A model generated the notes under the pieces. It saw nothing but the letters and a program-made list of their open reading frames with translations, had not been told where the DNA came from and made no database searches. Shown piece after piece: positions 27,602-37,616 of a stretch of DNA of 64,000 nt (positions are counted from its first letter, which is position 1; each line of letters starts with the position of its first letter). The translations under genes and the position numbers were made by a program. Source of the stretch: Rhodopirellula baltica SH 1 (GTDB taxonomy: Bacteria; Planctomycetota; Planctomycetia; Pirellulales; Pirellulaceae); the NCBI RefSeq assembly GCF_000196115.1, contig NC_005027.1, positions 5,948,001 through 6,012,000 on the forward strand, in the 5' to 3' direction.

Positions 27602-29248
27602 ATGATTCAACAAACAAAAACTGTGGCATTCGCGACAACCGCTTTCCTACTGGCATGGACATCTTGTGTGCCGATGCAGCCTTTGTGTGCTGATGATGCG
27701 CCGATGTTGAGTGTTGGAGCTGTGCATCGCGGGACAGTGAATTCGCCTAAAAACAGCGCAAAGTCTGCACTGTCATTCAAGTTGGATGCGAAGCGGGGTG
27801 ACTTCGTCCGTGGTTCGATTCGAGGGAAAGGCATTCAGCTTTGGTTGGTCAATCAACGCGGCCAACGCATTCGACGTCTGACCGATGGCGAGGGGGCGAT
27901 GGCGACCTTCCTGTTTGTGGTCGACGAACCATCGCCTGCTGGGTTGGTGGTGTCCGGTCCCGAGAATCAATATTTTGAGTTGCGGATCGATTCAATCATT
28001 CTCGCGGCGGAACAGTTCCAAGCCGTCAATCGAATCGAGAGCCCCACCTTGCTGGCTCTACAACGGAAGCTGCAAAACGGAGGCGACACGAAAGAGTTCT
28101 GGCAGAGGGTTGCTCGCGACGGTTCGCCGTTGGTGGAAGACAGCAACGAGGATGAATCGCTTCGCGATGATCAAGCGTTGGTCACGTTCGTGTGGCGGGG
28201 TGCCAACCACAACGTTCGCATCTTTGGCGCACCATCGGGTGATCACGATGAGATGCAACGTCTCGGCGACAGTGATGTTTGGTACCGCAGTTATCAGGTG
28301 TCTCGAAAAGCTCGCATCATCTATCGCTTGGCACCGGACGTGCCCGTGTTTGATGGAAGCTACCGTGACCTTCGTCGAGCCATCCTAGCTACTGCTCAAC
28401 GTGATCCATTCAATCCGATGTCTGAACCAGCCAATCCGGTGGATCGGTTTGACGGAAACTCCGTGGTCGAGTTGTCGGATGCACCGGTCGTCCCTTGGCT
28501 CGATTCGTCTTCTGAATCAATCAAAGGCTCGGTGACGACGCTGGATATTGGAAGTGAGATCTTGGCGAATACACGCGACGTTCATTTGTATCGTCCGGCT
28601 GGATACGATCCCGCTGCTTCTGGCAACGCGTTGTTGGTCGTTTTTGATGGAGATCAGTATCTCGACGAGGTGAAGCTGCCAACAATCTTGGACAACTTGA
28701 TCGCTGCGAAACGAATCTCATCCACTGCCGCGGTCTTGATTAGCAACCCAAGTCCGAAATCACGAGCGGTTGAACTTCCCTGCAGCGACGACTTCGTTCG
28801 CTTCTTAACCGACGAGTTGATGCCACTAATTCGCGAGCAGTCGATGGACGCGAATCGTGAAAACACTGTGTTGGTGGGGGCGAGCTATGGCGGGTTGGCG
28901 TCGTCCTACGCGGCGCTCAAAGCGTCGGACGTGTTTGGTAATGTGTTGAGCCAATCGGGATCGTATTGGTGGTCTCCGGGAGGCGAGTTTGGAAAGGTCG
29001 GATCGGGAGAGCCCAATTGGCTGATTCGCGAATTTGTTGGTGCGGATCGAAGGCCTGTTCAATTTGCCTTGCAGGCGGGAACCTTTGAAACAGCAAGCGA
29101 CATCCTAGCGAGCAACCGTCATTTCCGAGACTGTTTGCGAGCGAAAGGCTACGATGTTCACTACAGCGAATTCGTCGGCGGCCACGGCTACTTTCACTGG
29201 CGATATGCGATCGCTGATGGTTTGATTGAATTGCTCGGGACCAAGTGA
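27602..29248 (+). CDS. exported enterochelin-esterase-like protein (Fes family)
   Basis: This 548-residue protein has a signal peptide (about 1-30, ending PLCA-DD), then an N-terminal beta domain and a region like the enterochelin esterase N-terminal domain (TFVWRGANHNVRIFGAP, then DVWYRSYQVSRKARIIYRLAPD). The C-terminal alpha/beta hydrolase domain has the nucleophile elbow GASYGG, VVFDGDQYLD and a GGHGYFHWR catalytic His, as in Fes and related putative esterases. Fes hydrolyses ferric-enterobactin to release iron in the cytosol. A signal peptide here points to the periplasm or surface, so it may act like IroE or on another ester. The flanking ABC genes suggest a transport link. Confidence 0.85.
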   Translation: MIQQTKTVAFATTAFLLAWTSCVPMQPLCADDAPMLSVGAVHRGTVNSPKNSAKSALSFKLDAKRGDFVRGSIRGKGIQLWLVNQRGQRIRRLTDGEGAMATFLFVVDEPSPAGLVVSGPENQYFELRIDSIILAAEQFQAVNRIESPTLLALQRKLQNGGDTKEFWQRVARDGSPLVEDSNEDESLRDDQALVTFVWRGANHNVRIFGAPSGDHDEMQRLGDSDVWYRSYQVSRKARIIYRLAPDVPVFDGSYRDLRRAILATAQRDPFNPMSEPANPVDRFDGNSVVELSDAPVVPWLDSSSESIKGSVTTLDIGSEILANTRDVHLYRPAGYDPAASGNALLVVFDGDQYLDEVKLPTILDNLIAAKRISSTAAVLISNPSPKSRAVELPCSDDFVRFLTDELMPLIREQSMDANRENTVLVGASYGGLASSYAALKASDVFGNVLSQSGSYWWSPGGEFGKVGSGEPNWLIREFVGADRRPVQFALQAGTFETASDILASNRHFRDCLRAKGYDVHYSEFVGGHGYFHWRYAIADGLIELLGTK

Positions 29249-29269
29249 TTGTTGCTGGCACCCATTCGC

Positions 29270-32077
29270 TCAACTGAATTCGTTTCCGGATTGAAGGAGG
29301 TCCATCGGCCGTGATCTGCCGATGGAGATGGCGGGCCAAGCGGCGATGCCTACGCCGAGCAAAAGCACCAACGAAAAGCCACCCATGATCGGAAGCCAGG
29401 GAATCACGAGCGGCGGATGAAGCCCCCCGAAGAAACTCATGTACTGGGCCATCCCGCTGCCGCACCATCCACTTAGGATTCCGAAGCCGAGGGCGAGCAA
29501 ACCCGCCACCAGTGCGATCATCAATCCTTCGACCAGAATGGCCCGGCTGAGGTCTGAGCTGGTGAAGCCGATCGATCGCAAGATGCCGAATTCCCAACGT
29601 CGAGATCGAACGGATGCAAGCATCACATTCAGTACACCCAAGCAAGCGATTAACAGCGAGATCAATGGGATGTAGCTGATGACCCAGATCCAGCGGCGTG
29701 CGGTGACATCCAGGTGATTTCGAATGTCTTGCACGGATACCACTTTCGCGAGGTTGTCCGTGGAGGATTCGTCCATCGATTGATTCGGAGTTGTTTCCTG
29801 TTGAAATGAATCATCGGCGATGGATCGACGAACCAGATCGCTTGCTAAGGTTTGGATGCTATCGATATCGGGGTTCTCATTGGCATACGAGAACCACACA
29901 TGCGACGCCATCGGAAGGTCAAAGTCGGACGCGACAGAATCGTAATCAGCAAGTACGAGAGCCGCGGCGCGGTGCGTCCGGGTTCGCAGGCCTGTCAGCT
30001 TGGTTTGCCAGTGCCATCCAGGAAGCTTGACCACACCGGCGATCACGTAGCTGACCTTGTTGCCAGCGTTTCGCGGTGGGGAAACGGAAATGGAGTCGCC
30101 CAGTTTCAATCCCGTTTCTTCCATGAAATGATCGGGGACGATGCAAGCACCGCCGTTCTGCATCTGCTTCACCGCGTTTCGAGGATCACCCTCGACCCAC
30201 TCTAGCGTCAGCAGAGGATGATCGCCCAAGAGGGCTCGGTCGGCGTCCAGTCCCACGATCACCACGTTGTCTTGGCGAACGATGGTTGGACGCTCGGCAC
30301 TGTGTGTTAAGTCTTCGACCAATCGAGGCTGTTCCACCACCATCGGCAAACATCGCTGTGAATCCACGTCGGGATGATTTGCTAGTCGCTCTGCTTCTGT
30401 CGGGCTTAAACCAGGACGCAACATCACGATGGCATCGGGTGTCCAGCTACCAGGGATGAATGATTCCAACATGGTGAATCCCCAAACCTGGATGCCCACA
30501 AACAGTCCGAGTCCAAACGCCATCGCGATTGCGGCACCAACCGTTCGCCAAAGATGGCTTGTGATTTGGCTGGTCAAGAGTTTCGGATCGATCCGCAACC
30601 CTCGAGCAATCGCCGGCCCGACATAGCGATCGACCCATACGACGAGTGAAGGTGCGATCACGAAGAAACCAACACTGGAACAGAGAAAGCCGATCGCCAT
30701 TGCCAAACCAACGTTGCTTTCATTGGGCGGAAAAGCAAATGTCAGCAGTGGATTGACTGCGATCAACGAGAGTCCCAGCACCATTCGAAACCATCCAGGA
30801 CTCCGCGAGATTTGTGTTTGGTGAAGCGGCGCGACAGCATCAAGAGGTTTGACGCAGGTGCTTTTGTAAGCGGGGAACAACGACGCCAGGAAAGATCCGC
30901 CCAAGGAAGCGAGCAGCGCAAGAGTCAGGCTGCGCCCGCCAAGTAAGATGCCGTGGTGGAGCAAGCCGCCGAAAAATTGTTCGACAATTTGCAGCAATCC
31001 CCAGCCCACCAGAACGCCCGTGAGCAATCCCATCGCACCGAGCACGACGCCTTCGAGAACGATCAGCCAGGTGATTTGCCACTTGGTCAATGCAATGGCT
31101 CTCAACACCGCATATTGCCGCGTTCGCTCGGTCACGCCCATGCTGAGTGAGCAAAACGTTACCAGCATGGCGACCAACATGGCCACGCCGGTGGCGGCGT
31201 AGGATTGCAGTTTGACGTTCTCGGCCTCGGACGCCTGATCGAGTGCCTCTTCGATTTCATAGGCTTCTTGGAACTGAAGGGGTGTTTCATAACGGTTCAG
31301 TCGCGTCGCCCATCCGAATCGAAACTTCGTGATGTCGGCTTGGTCTTGGACGGAGACTCCTAACAAGCTGATTTGAAACGGTTCGCCGAGAATGTCTTCA
31401 GCCAATGCGACATTGATGAATGCTTCCCCAAAGCTCGGCGTCAACATGGGGATCGATCCCACGCCCAGCTTTGGAGTGGGTGGTGCATTCAGGAAGCCAA
31501 CGATCTCGAGCGCCAGTGTGTCTTGCCCGTCGTCATCAGGACGTGGTCTCTCAACCGTCAGCCAATCACCGAGATGCAACTGACGGCGTTCGGCCACGTC
31601 GGCTCGCAAGACAACCTGTGGCGAGCCGGGGTCGGAAGCGATCCAGTTTCCTTCGGACAGATCGAAGGGAGCTTCAGTCGCATCGGTTGCCATGAACATC
31701 AGGCTAGGAAGCAATCCGGCTGGTCCGTCACCGGGGCCTGGGGAGGTCGATGGAGACGCAGGTATTCGGTTCGAATTTTGAATGGCGATGCGTTTGGCCC
31801 ACATCGGATCCACCGAGGCAACGGCGGGATCCTCTCGCAGCGGTTGCAAGACTTCGGGCGTCACGAAATCGTTTTCATCGGCATTGATCGGTGCGATCTT
31901 CAGTTCGTATCGACCCAACGCAAGATTGCTGAACTCGTCGTAGGTCTTGTGCAACGCCTCGTAGCTGCTGGAAACCCAGATCACCATGCAGACGGCCGCG
32001 GCGATGGCGACGGTGGTCAGTGCCGTGCGAGTTTTCCGTTCGCGAAGAAACGCCAGCGCGAGTCGAAGGACTTTCAA
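29270..32077 (-). CDS. ABC transporter permease, double FtsX domain
   Basis: This 935-residue MacB/FtsX-type permease has an N-terminal helix (about 18-38), a large extracytoplasmic domain (about 40-285), an FtsX helix block (SYAATGVAMLVAMLVTFCSLSMGVTERTRQYAVLRAIAL), more central helices with a second extracytoplasmic domain, and a C-terminal FtsX block (LNVMLASVRSRRWEFGILRSIGFTSSDL). This two-block layout is of the BceB/SalY-like kind, where one chain does the work of two. It starts with TTG that overlaps the TGA stop of the ATPase gene (TTGA), so the two are translationally coupled. The substrate is unknown; FtsX-type systems often move lipoproteins or peptides instead of metals. Confidence 0.87.
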   Translation of the reverse strand: MKVLRLALAFLRERKTRTALTTVAIAAAVCMVIWVSSSYEALHKTYDEFSNLALGRYELKIAPINADENDFVTPEVLQPLREDPAVASVDPMWAKRIAIQNSNRIPASPSTSPGPGDGPAGLLPSLMFMATDATEAPFDLSEGNWIASDPGSPQVVLRADVAERRQLHLGDWLTVERPRPDDDGQDTLALEIVGFLNAPPTPKLGVGSIPMLTPSFGEAFINVALAEDILGEPFQISLLGVSVQDQADITKFRFGWATRLNRYETPLQFQEAYEIEEALDQASEAENVKLQSYAATGVAMLVAMLVTFCSLSMGVTERTRQYAVLRAIALTKWQITWLIVLEGVVLGAMGLLTGVLVGWGLLQIVEQFFGGLLHHGILLGGRSLTLALLASLGGSFLASLFPAYKSTCVKPLDAVAPLHQTQISRSPGWFRMVLGLSLIAVNPLLTFAFPPNESNVGLAMAIGFLCSSVGFFVIAPSLVVWVDRYVGPAIARGLRIDPKLLTSQITSHLWRTVGAAIAMAFGLGLFVGIQVWGFTMLESFIPGSWTPDAIVMLRPGLSPTEAERLANHPDVDSQRCLPMVVEQPRLVEDLTHSAERPTIVRQDNVVIVGLDADRALLGDHPLLTLEWVEGDPRNAVKQMQNGGACIVPDHFMEETGLKLGDSISVSPPRNAGNKVSYVIAGVVKLPGWHWQTKLTGLRTRTHRAAALVLADYDSVASDFDLPMASHVWFSYANENPDIDSIQTLASDLVRRSIADDSFQQETTPNQSMDESSTDNLAKVVSVQDIRNHLDVTARRWIWVISYIPLISLLIACLGVLNVMLASVRSRRWEFGILRSIGFTSSDLSRAILVEGLMIALVAGLLALGFGILSGWCGSGMAQYMSFFGGLHPPLVIPWLPIMGGFSLVLLLGVGIAAWPAISIGRSRPMDLLQSGNEFS

Positions 32078-32829
32078 TGCACCGCCTCCGCACCAAGTGA
32101 TTGCTGGTAACGACTGGCAACGGTTTGAGGATCTCGGATGCCGTCCGTTTTGAACTCGGTCAAGTCGGTGCCATCTTTCATCACCACCACGCGATCAGCC
32201 CACATCGCGACATGAGGTTCATGGGTGACGACCACGATGCTGCGTCGTTCTTCATCGACGAGGTTTCTTAGCAGTCGGCAGATGGACGTTCCGGTGGCGG
32301 AATCCAGACTGCCGGTGGGTTCGTCGGCCAGCAGGATTGCCGGATCGCAAACCAGGGCTCTCGCAATCGCGATGCGTTGTTGCTCGCCACCGGAAAGAGC
32401 CATCGGTCGATGCGATCGTCGCTCGTTCATCTCGAGTCGTTCCAGCAGATGTTCGACACGATCGTCTAAGTCGGCTGTCTCATTCGCGGGGAGTCGAATG
32501 TTCTCTTCCGCCGTCAATGCCGGGATCAAGTTGTAGGCTTGGAAGACGATCCCCAGGTTCTTTCGACGAAACTTGGTGAGAGCGGCGTCATTCAACTTGG
32601 AGAGGTCTTGTCCCGCGATGGACACCTGTCCTGCGTCGACCTGAATCAGCCCTGCCATCGCATGAAGCAGTGTGCTTTTTCCTGATCCGGAGGCACCCAT
32701 GATCGCCACGAATTCGCCGGGTTGGACGGTCAGGTTCACTCCGTCCAACGCGTGCACGGTCGAATTGCCTTGGCGATAAGTCTTGTGAACTTGATCGATT
32801 TGCAGCGGCGGTGTGTTGTTTGAAGGCAC
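32074..32829 (-). CDS. ABC transporter ATP-binding protein (LolD/MacB type)
   Basis: This ABC ATPase of about 251 residues has Walker [26 protein letters not shown], signature [16 protein letters not shown], Walker [13 protein letters not shown] and VVTHEP. The frame is open to 33075 with GTG and ATG starts, but those extra residues are not family-like. I prefer the GTG at 32829, which has GAGGAG about 11 bases upstream and begins just before LQIDQVHKTYRQG; ATG 32892 is the alternative. It is coupled to the downstream permease by a 4-bp overlap and divergent from another permease at 33108. It probably powers the 29.3-32.1 kb permease and perhaps both. Confidence 0.86.
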   Translation of the reverse strand: MPSNNTPPLQIDQVHKTYRQGNSTVHALDGVNLTVQPGEFVAIMGASGSGKSTLLHAMAGLIQVDAGQVSIAGQDLSKLNDAALTKFRRKNLGIVFQAYNLIPALTAEENIRLPANETADLDDRVEHLLERLEMNERRSHRPMALSGGEQQRIAIARALVCDPAILLADEPTGSLDSATGTSICRLLRNLVDEERRSIVVVTHEPHVAMWADRVVVMKDGTDLTEFKTDGIRDPQTVASRYQQSLGAEAVH

Positions 32830-33107
32830 GGGATAAGTGACTCCTCGAAGCGATAGTAGAAGCTTTGTATCCAAAAAACGGGTACAGCGCATTGGGGGCA
32901 ACGTCGGCGAATCGACAAGGCGAATGGACGTCGCGTTTGAACTCAAGGTGGCGATGGAGAATGCGTCGCCGCTGGCGAAATTTTCATCGGCTCGAACGAG
33001 CCCACGACTACGAAACGTCGAGTTTCGCGAGAGAACACGCATTGGTCCGGTGATTGCAATTGCCGGGCCTTCCACATTGATCCGCCAACCTCGTTGCTGC
33101 AGCCTTC

Positions 33108-36020
33108 ATGAATTCACTTCGTTTTTTGATCCCGTTTGTTGGTGCGCAGATGCGTCTGAATCCCGGGCGTGCCTGCATCACGACCTTGGGGATCATTGCT
33201 TCGACTTGTGCTGTGGTTTGGGTGGTCAGCGGTTACGACGCGTTGGTGTCTCAGTTCGATGAGAACAGCGAGAAGTACTTGGGACGCTACGATCTGTTGA
33301 TCATCCCCAAGCCGGGGCCACCCGGATCGGAGCCCCCACCCATTCAATCTTCTTTGGTGGATGATTTGAAACGTGATGCCGGTGTGTTGGAGGTCAATCC
33401 GATCGGCCAATCGCGGGTCACGGTTGTCCCGATCGAAAGTCAGGAGGAAGACGAGAAGTCATCGCTCGACTTTGTGGTGGGAGCACGTCCACCGGTGAAC
33501 GGTGCTCCGCCATTGGACCCGACTTTGGTGAGCACGCCCGCGATCGAGCCTCCTTATGAGTTGCTTCAAGGACGCTGGTTGAGCGAAGACATTGAAGCAA
33601 AAGAAATTGTCGTCGGTGAGTTGGTTGCAAAAGACAAAAAGCTTTCCATCGGCGATGGCTTGAAGCTGATTTCGTTGGCCAACGAAGTGGAATTGACCGT
33701 TGTGGGGATTGTGGAGCAAGCCCCGCAGGCACCCTCGTTGTCGTCTCGAGGTCGTGGTGGGCCTCCATCAGGAAAACGATTGAGCAAACCGCGTAGGCCA
33801 AAACCTGAATCGAGCGAATCGAAGAACGAAACGAATCAAACCGTGCTGGGGATGCCCAAAAATTTCTCAGAAGGCATCGCCGCCAACGCAATCTATGTGC
33901 GTCCTGATTTGGCGGAGTGGATCAACGGCTACGTTTCGAAACCACAGGTGTTGCAAGTTGCGATCCGTGATACGGTCACCATCCCGCAATTTCGCGAGGC
34001 TTGGGGCGAACGCTTGGCCGGCGGTCGGCCTGCGATGCAGTTGATCGACTTCGATACCGTGCGAGAGGGAATGGAAGAGACTCGAACCGTTTCCGGCCAG
34101 CAAGCTCAGTCGTGGGCGGCGACCGGGATGGCAACACTGGCGGCGATCTTCATCATCTTCTCAACACTCAGCATGGGGGTCAGTGAACGCACACGAGAAT
34201 TCGCGATGTTGCGAGCGGTCGCGCTGACTCGAGGGCAAGTCGCCACCATCGTTGCAATCGAAAGCGTCTTGCTTGCCGTGGTCGGTTGGCTCGGTGGATT
34301 GGCGGCCGGTTACTTGATGTTGGTTTTTGGCAGTCACTACGTTCCAGGTTGGTTTGGGACGGATGCGGTGTTGGGTTGGGGATGCATTGTGTTGTCTGGC
34401 GTGACCGTGCTGGTCGGTGCACTGGGGGCGGCGATTGTGCCGGCTTGGCGAGCAACACGGATCGAGCCACTCGAAGCGATGACGTCCAAAGTTTCCACGC
34501 CTGGAATGCAGTCGTGGGTGGTTTTCGGCGTCATTGGTGCCTCGCTCTCCGCTCTGACACCCCTGCTCGTGTTTGCGATCCCGATGTCGGACGAATGGCG
34601 AACGTGGGCGTATGGATTCCTGACATATCCGACTTTGTTGGTGGGAATGATCTGTCTGGCACCCGCCATTGTTGTGTTTTGTGAATCGGCGATCGGCCCC
34701 TGGGTGACGCGTGCATTGGGGCTGGACACTCGAATGATGAAGACTCAGTTGTCGACCAATTTATGGCGGACGGTTGGGGCCACGTTGGCCTTGTCGATCG
34801 GTTTGGGGCTTTATGCCTCGACCCAAAGCTGGGGCTATTCAATGTTGAAGCCATTCACCCCCGGCAATTGGCTTCCCGACGCGTTGGTCGCCTTTCATCC
34901 CGTTGGATTGGATGAGGACGGGATCGACGATGTTCGAAAGGTAGCTGGGGTTCGTTCCGATCGGGTGATGCCGTTGGCGATCGAGCAAGCCCGATTCGAT
35001 TGGGGCGATGCCGAGCAACCTTCGCGAGTGCAGCGTGACAATGCGGTCTTGTTCGGGATCGATCCCGAAATGGCCTTTGCCGGTGAGGATCCGTTTTTGA
35101 CGTTTGAGTTTGTGGAAGGAGACCGAACGTCCGCCATCGAAGCACTGCAAGGCGGCGAGTCGTGTCTGATCTCCGAAGATTTTCAAATGAGCTCGGGGTT
35201 GGGCGTTGGCGATGAGTTGAGCTTCACGCCACCGACCGCGGAAGACGAACGTGTGACCTATCGCATCGCCGGAGTGGTGTCGTTGCCTGGTTGGCACTGG
35301 GTGACGAAGTTTTCAGGTGTGAGACGACATTTCGTCCGGACCGCAACGGTGGTGTTCGCAAATCGCGAACAGGTGCAGCGGGACTTCCATTTGCATCAAA
35401 CAGAATTCGTTTGGATGGACATCGATGACGATGCTGATTTGCAGGCGATGGAAGCGGAGTTGCAATCGATCGCGGAGCGAAAGTCCGGAGAGACGTTTGT
35501 GGCAAGCGGTTTGGGCAGCGTCAAAGCTTACCGACCGTTCGCTCGGATGACCGCATCGGAGAATGTTCGCAAGGCGATCCAACTTCGCGCTGACGACATG
35601 ATTTGGGGAATGAGCTATTTGCCGTTGATCACGCTGGCGATCATGTCGCTGGCGATTGCCAACACGGTCATCGCGTCGGTGCGATCAAGAACGTGGGAGT
35701 TTGGCATCATGCGGTCGATCGGTGTGACTCGCGGGCAACTCGTGCGATTGGTCATTGCGGAAACGATCCTGATCGCGGTCGGCGCCTGTGTGCTGAGTTT
35801 GATCTTTGGATTGATTGCGGGTTGGTGTGGCGTCGGGATGGCTCAGTACGTCGGTTGGTTTGCTGGGCCACCGAACTTCATCATTCCGTGGGCACACCTG
35901 TCCATCGGATTCGCGATGACGATCGGGTTGTGTCTGCTAGCCGGTTTGTGGCCCGTTGTGCGAATCGGCCGAGCTGAACCGCTTGGGTTGCTGCAGGCCG
36001 GGCGCGGTGGTCAGGGGTGA
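33108..36020 (+). CDS. ABC transporter permease, double FtsX domain (second copy)
   Basis: This 970-residue paralogue of the permease at 29.3-32.1 kb has the same order: N-terminal helix (CITTLGIIASTCAVVWVVSGYDAL), a large extracytoplasmic domain with a Pro/Arg/Ser-rich linker (about 205-240), the FtsX block (STLSMGVSERTREFAMLRAVALTRGQ), a middle helix set and a C-terminal FtsX block (NTVIASVRSRTWEFGIMRSIGVTRGQL). It has no ATPase in its own transcription unit and must borrow one, most simply the divergent ATPase next door. The ATG at 33108 is unambiguous. It ends 44 bp before the REPIN-like element. Confidence 0.87.
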   Translation: MNSLRFLIPFVGAQMRLNPGRACITTLGIIASTCAVVWVVSGYDALVSQFDENSEKYLGRYDLLIIPKPGPPGSEPPPIQSSLVDDLKRDAGVLEVNPIGQSRVTVVPIESQEEDEKSSLDFVVGARPPVNGAPPLDPTLVSTPAIEPPYELLQGRWLSEDIEAKEIVVGELVAKDKKLSIGDGLKLISLANEVELTVVGIVEQAPQAPSLSSRGRGGPPSGKRLSKPRRPKPESSESKNETNQTVLGMPKNFSEGIAANAIYVRPDLAEWINGYVSKPQVLQVAIRDTVTIPQFREAWGERLAGGRPAMQLIDFDTVREGMEETRTVSGQQAQSWAATGMATLAAIFIIFSTLSMGVSERTREFAMLRAVALTRGQVATIVAIESVLLAVVGWLGGLAAGYLMLVFGSHYVPGWFGTDAVLGWGCIVLSGVTVLVGALGAAIVPAWRATRIEPLEAMTSKVSTPGMQSWVVFGVIGASLSALTPLLVFAIPMSDEWRTWAYGFLTYPTLLVGMICLAPAIVVFCESAIGPWVTRALGLDTRMMKTQLSTNLWRTVGATLALSIGLGLYASTQSWGYSMLKPFTPGNWLPDALVAFHPVGLDEDGIDDVRKVAGVRSDRVMPLAIEQARFDWGDAEQPSRVQRDNAVLFGIDPEMAFAGEDPFLTFEFVEGDRTSAIEALQGGESCLISEDFQMSSGLGVGDELSFTPPTAEDERVTYRIAGVVSLPGWHWVTKFSGVRRHFVRTATVVFANREQVQRDFHLHQTEFVWMDIDDDADLQAMEAELQSIAERKSGETFVASGLGSVKAYRPFARMTASENVRKAIQLRADDMIWGMSYLPLITLAIMSLAIANTVIASVRSRTWEFGIMRSIGVTRGQLVRLVIAETILIAVGACVLSLIFGLIAGWCGVGMAQYVGWFAGPPNFIIPWAHLSIGFAMTIGLCLLAGLWPVVRIGRAEPLGLLQAGRGGQG

Positions 36021-36063
36021 ACGAGACGCTTTGCTTGGTCGTTGCATTGCGCCGTTGGCGTCC

Positions 36064-36187
36064 CTAGCAGGCTGTTGATTTATTGAGCCGCACCGCGTTA
36101 GCGGCGGTTGATCAGACGCCAACCGGGGCTAACGCCCAACGGCTAATGATTGTCATTCGGTATGCGACTAAATCAACAGCCTGCTAG
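36064..36187. repeat. REPIN/MITE-like element with 19-bp terminal inverted repeats
   Basis: Perfect 19-bp terminal inverted repeats (CTAGCAGGCTGTTGATTTA at 36064-36082 and its complement at 36169-36187) enclose a core of two palindromic units in opposite orientation: GCGTTAGCGGCGGTTG and, on the other strand, GCGTTAGCCCCGGTTG. Each unit folds into a short hairpin (CCGC-GTTA-GCGG and GGGC-TAAC-GCCC). The outer CTAG on both ends may be a 4-bp target duplication, since CTAG is its own complement. No coding capacity is present. It fills the gap between convergent genes and may also terminate transcription. Confidence 0.85.
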
Positions 36188-36196
36188 TCATTGACT

Positions 36197-37609
36197 TCAC
36201 TGATCGTCGATGCCGTAGGCCTTCATGCGATCGCGGAGCGTGCCACGGTGGATGCCCAGCATCTCGGCGGCCTTGGCCCGATTGCCTCCTGTGTGCTTCA
36301 TCACCGTTCGCAGTAACGTTGGTTCCGTAGCAGCCAAATAATCGCTGTGCAGAGTCACCGAGTCAGGGTTGGCTTCGATCGCGTTTTCCGACCAAACTCG
36401 AATGGATTTTTCCATCGCGAGAACGGGAGAGGTGGTTGGAGCGTCGCGTCCAGGTTTGGGTTCGGGGAAATCATCAATCGTGAGTTTGCGACCGCGGCTG
36501 ACGACGGCGGCGTGCCCGACTGCGTTTTTCAGTTCGCGAATGTTGCCATGCCAAGGTCGCGAGTGAAGTTGTTCCAGCAACTCATCATCGACCGCTGATT
36601 CAATGTCCGCGTACTTCATCGCCGCGAGAAAATGACGGCAAAGCGGGCCAATGTCTTCCACACGATCTCGCAGTGGCGGAAGATGAATTTGCACGCCGGT
36701 TAAACGATGAAACAGGTCTTCGCGAAAGGCGTTGGTGGCGACGTCTTCGTGCAAGTCACTGTTTGTGGCGGCGAGGATGCGAACGTTGGCGGTTCGCGGT
36801 TTGACATCGCCCACGCGGCAATACTGCCCTTGTTCGAGGACTCGCAGCAGTTTGACTTGGGTGCCCAGTGGCAGGTCACCGATTTCATCCAATAGCACGG
36901 TTCCGCCTTCGGCGCGTTCGAACAATCCGGCGCGGTCGTCGCTGGCACCCGTGAAGGCTCCTTTGACGTGACCGAACAGTTCGCTTTCAATCAAATCGGG
37001 ATTCAGTGCAACGGGGGCGATCGGGATGTAGGGGCCGTCGGCGCGGCGACTGTGGCGATGGATCGCTGCGGCAACGAGCTCTTTTCCTGTTCCGGTTTCA
37101 CCTGTGATCAGCACGGACAGATCGCTGTCGGCGACCAAGGCGATTTGCCGGAAAACTTGCTGCATCGCCGGTGACGTGCCGACCAAGACCGACGGATCGA
37201 TGTCCATCGGCTGAGTCGCGGCGGGAGCCGTCCGATGTGCTGATTTTTGCAGTGCCGTTCGACAGGTCCGCAGAGCGTCTTCGAGTTTGAACGGTTTGGT
37301 CAGGTAGTCAGTCGCTCCGTTTTTGACCGCGGCGACCGCGGTTTCTAGGTCACCGAAGGCGGTGATGATGATGATGGGAGCGTTGTCAGTTGCCTCCAAG
37401 AATTTGGGCAACGCTGAGATGCCATCTTCTTTGGGAAGACGCACATCGAGGATCACCATCGAAACGTCGTTCTGCGCTGCGAGCCGCAAACCTTCCTCGG
37501 CGCTGGAGCCCGTGATGACCTCATGCCCTTCGCTGGTGAGCATTTTTTCCAGTGCCCAGCAAATGGATGGTTCGTCGTCGACAACGAGGATGGTGTGTGC
37601 TGTGGTCAT
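36197..37609 (-). CDS. sigma-54-dependent response regulator (NtrC family)
   Basis: This 470-residue activator has a receiver domain at 1-125 with phospho-acceptor Asp in VILDVRLP and the conserved Lys in LTKPF. The AAA+ domain (about 145-370) has Walker A GETGTGKE and the sigma-54 contact loop GAFTGA. A Fis-type helix-turn-helix closes it (GNRAKAAEMLGIHRGTLRDRMKAYGI). It should activate sigma-54 promoters after phosphorylation by the histidine kinase encoded 7 bp upstream. Candidate targets are the promoters at 39156 and, less certainly, 19002. Confidence 0.93.
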   Translation of the reverse strand: MTTAHTILVVDDEPSICWALEKMLTSEGHEVITGSSAEEGLRLAAQNDVSMVILDVRLPKEDGISALPKFLEATDNAPIIIITAFGDLETAVAAVKNGATDYLTKPFKLEDALRTCRTALQKSAHRTAPAATQPMDIDPSVLVGTSPAMQQVFRQIALVADSDLSVLITGETGTGKELVAAAIHRHSRRADGPYIPIAPVALNPDLIESELFGHVKGAFTGASDDRAGLFERAEGGTVLLDEIGDLPLGTQVKLLRVLEQGQYCRVGDVKPRTANVRILAATNSDLHEDVATNAFREDLFHRLTGVQIHLPPLRDRVEDIGPLCRHFLAAMKYADIESAVDDELLEQLHSRPWHGNIRELKNAVGHAAVVSRGRKLTIDDFPEPKPGRDAPTTSPVLAMEKSIRVWSENAIEANPDSVTLHSDYLAATEPTLLRTVMKHTGGNRAKAAEMLGIHRGTLRDRMKAYGIDDQ

Positions 37610-37616
37610 TTGAAAA

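Noticed and set aside
32830-33075. N-terminal extension of the ABC ATPase up to GTG 33075
   Set aside because: The extra residues do not resemble the family and would cover the divergent promoter region; a GTG with GAGGAG upstream is better placed at 32829.
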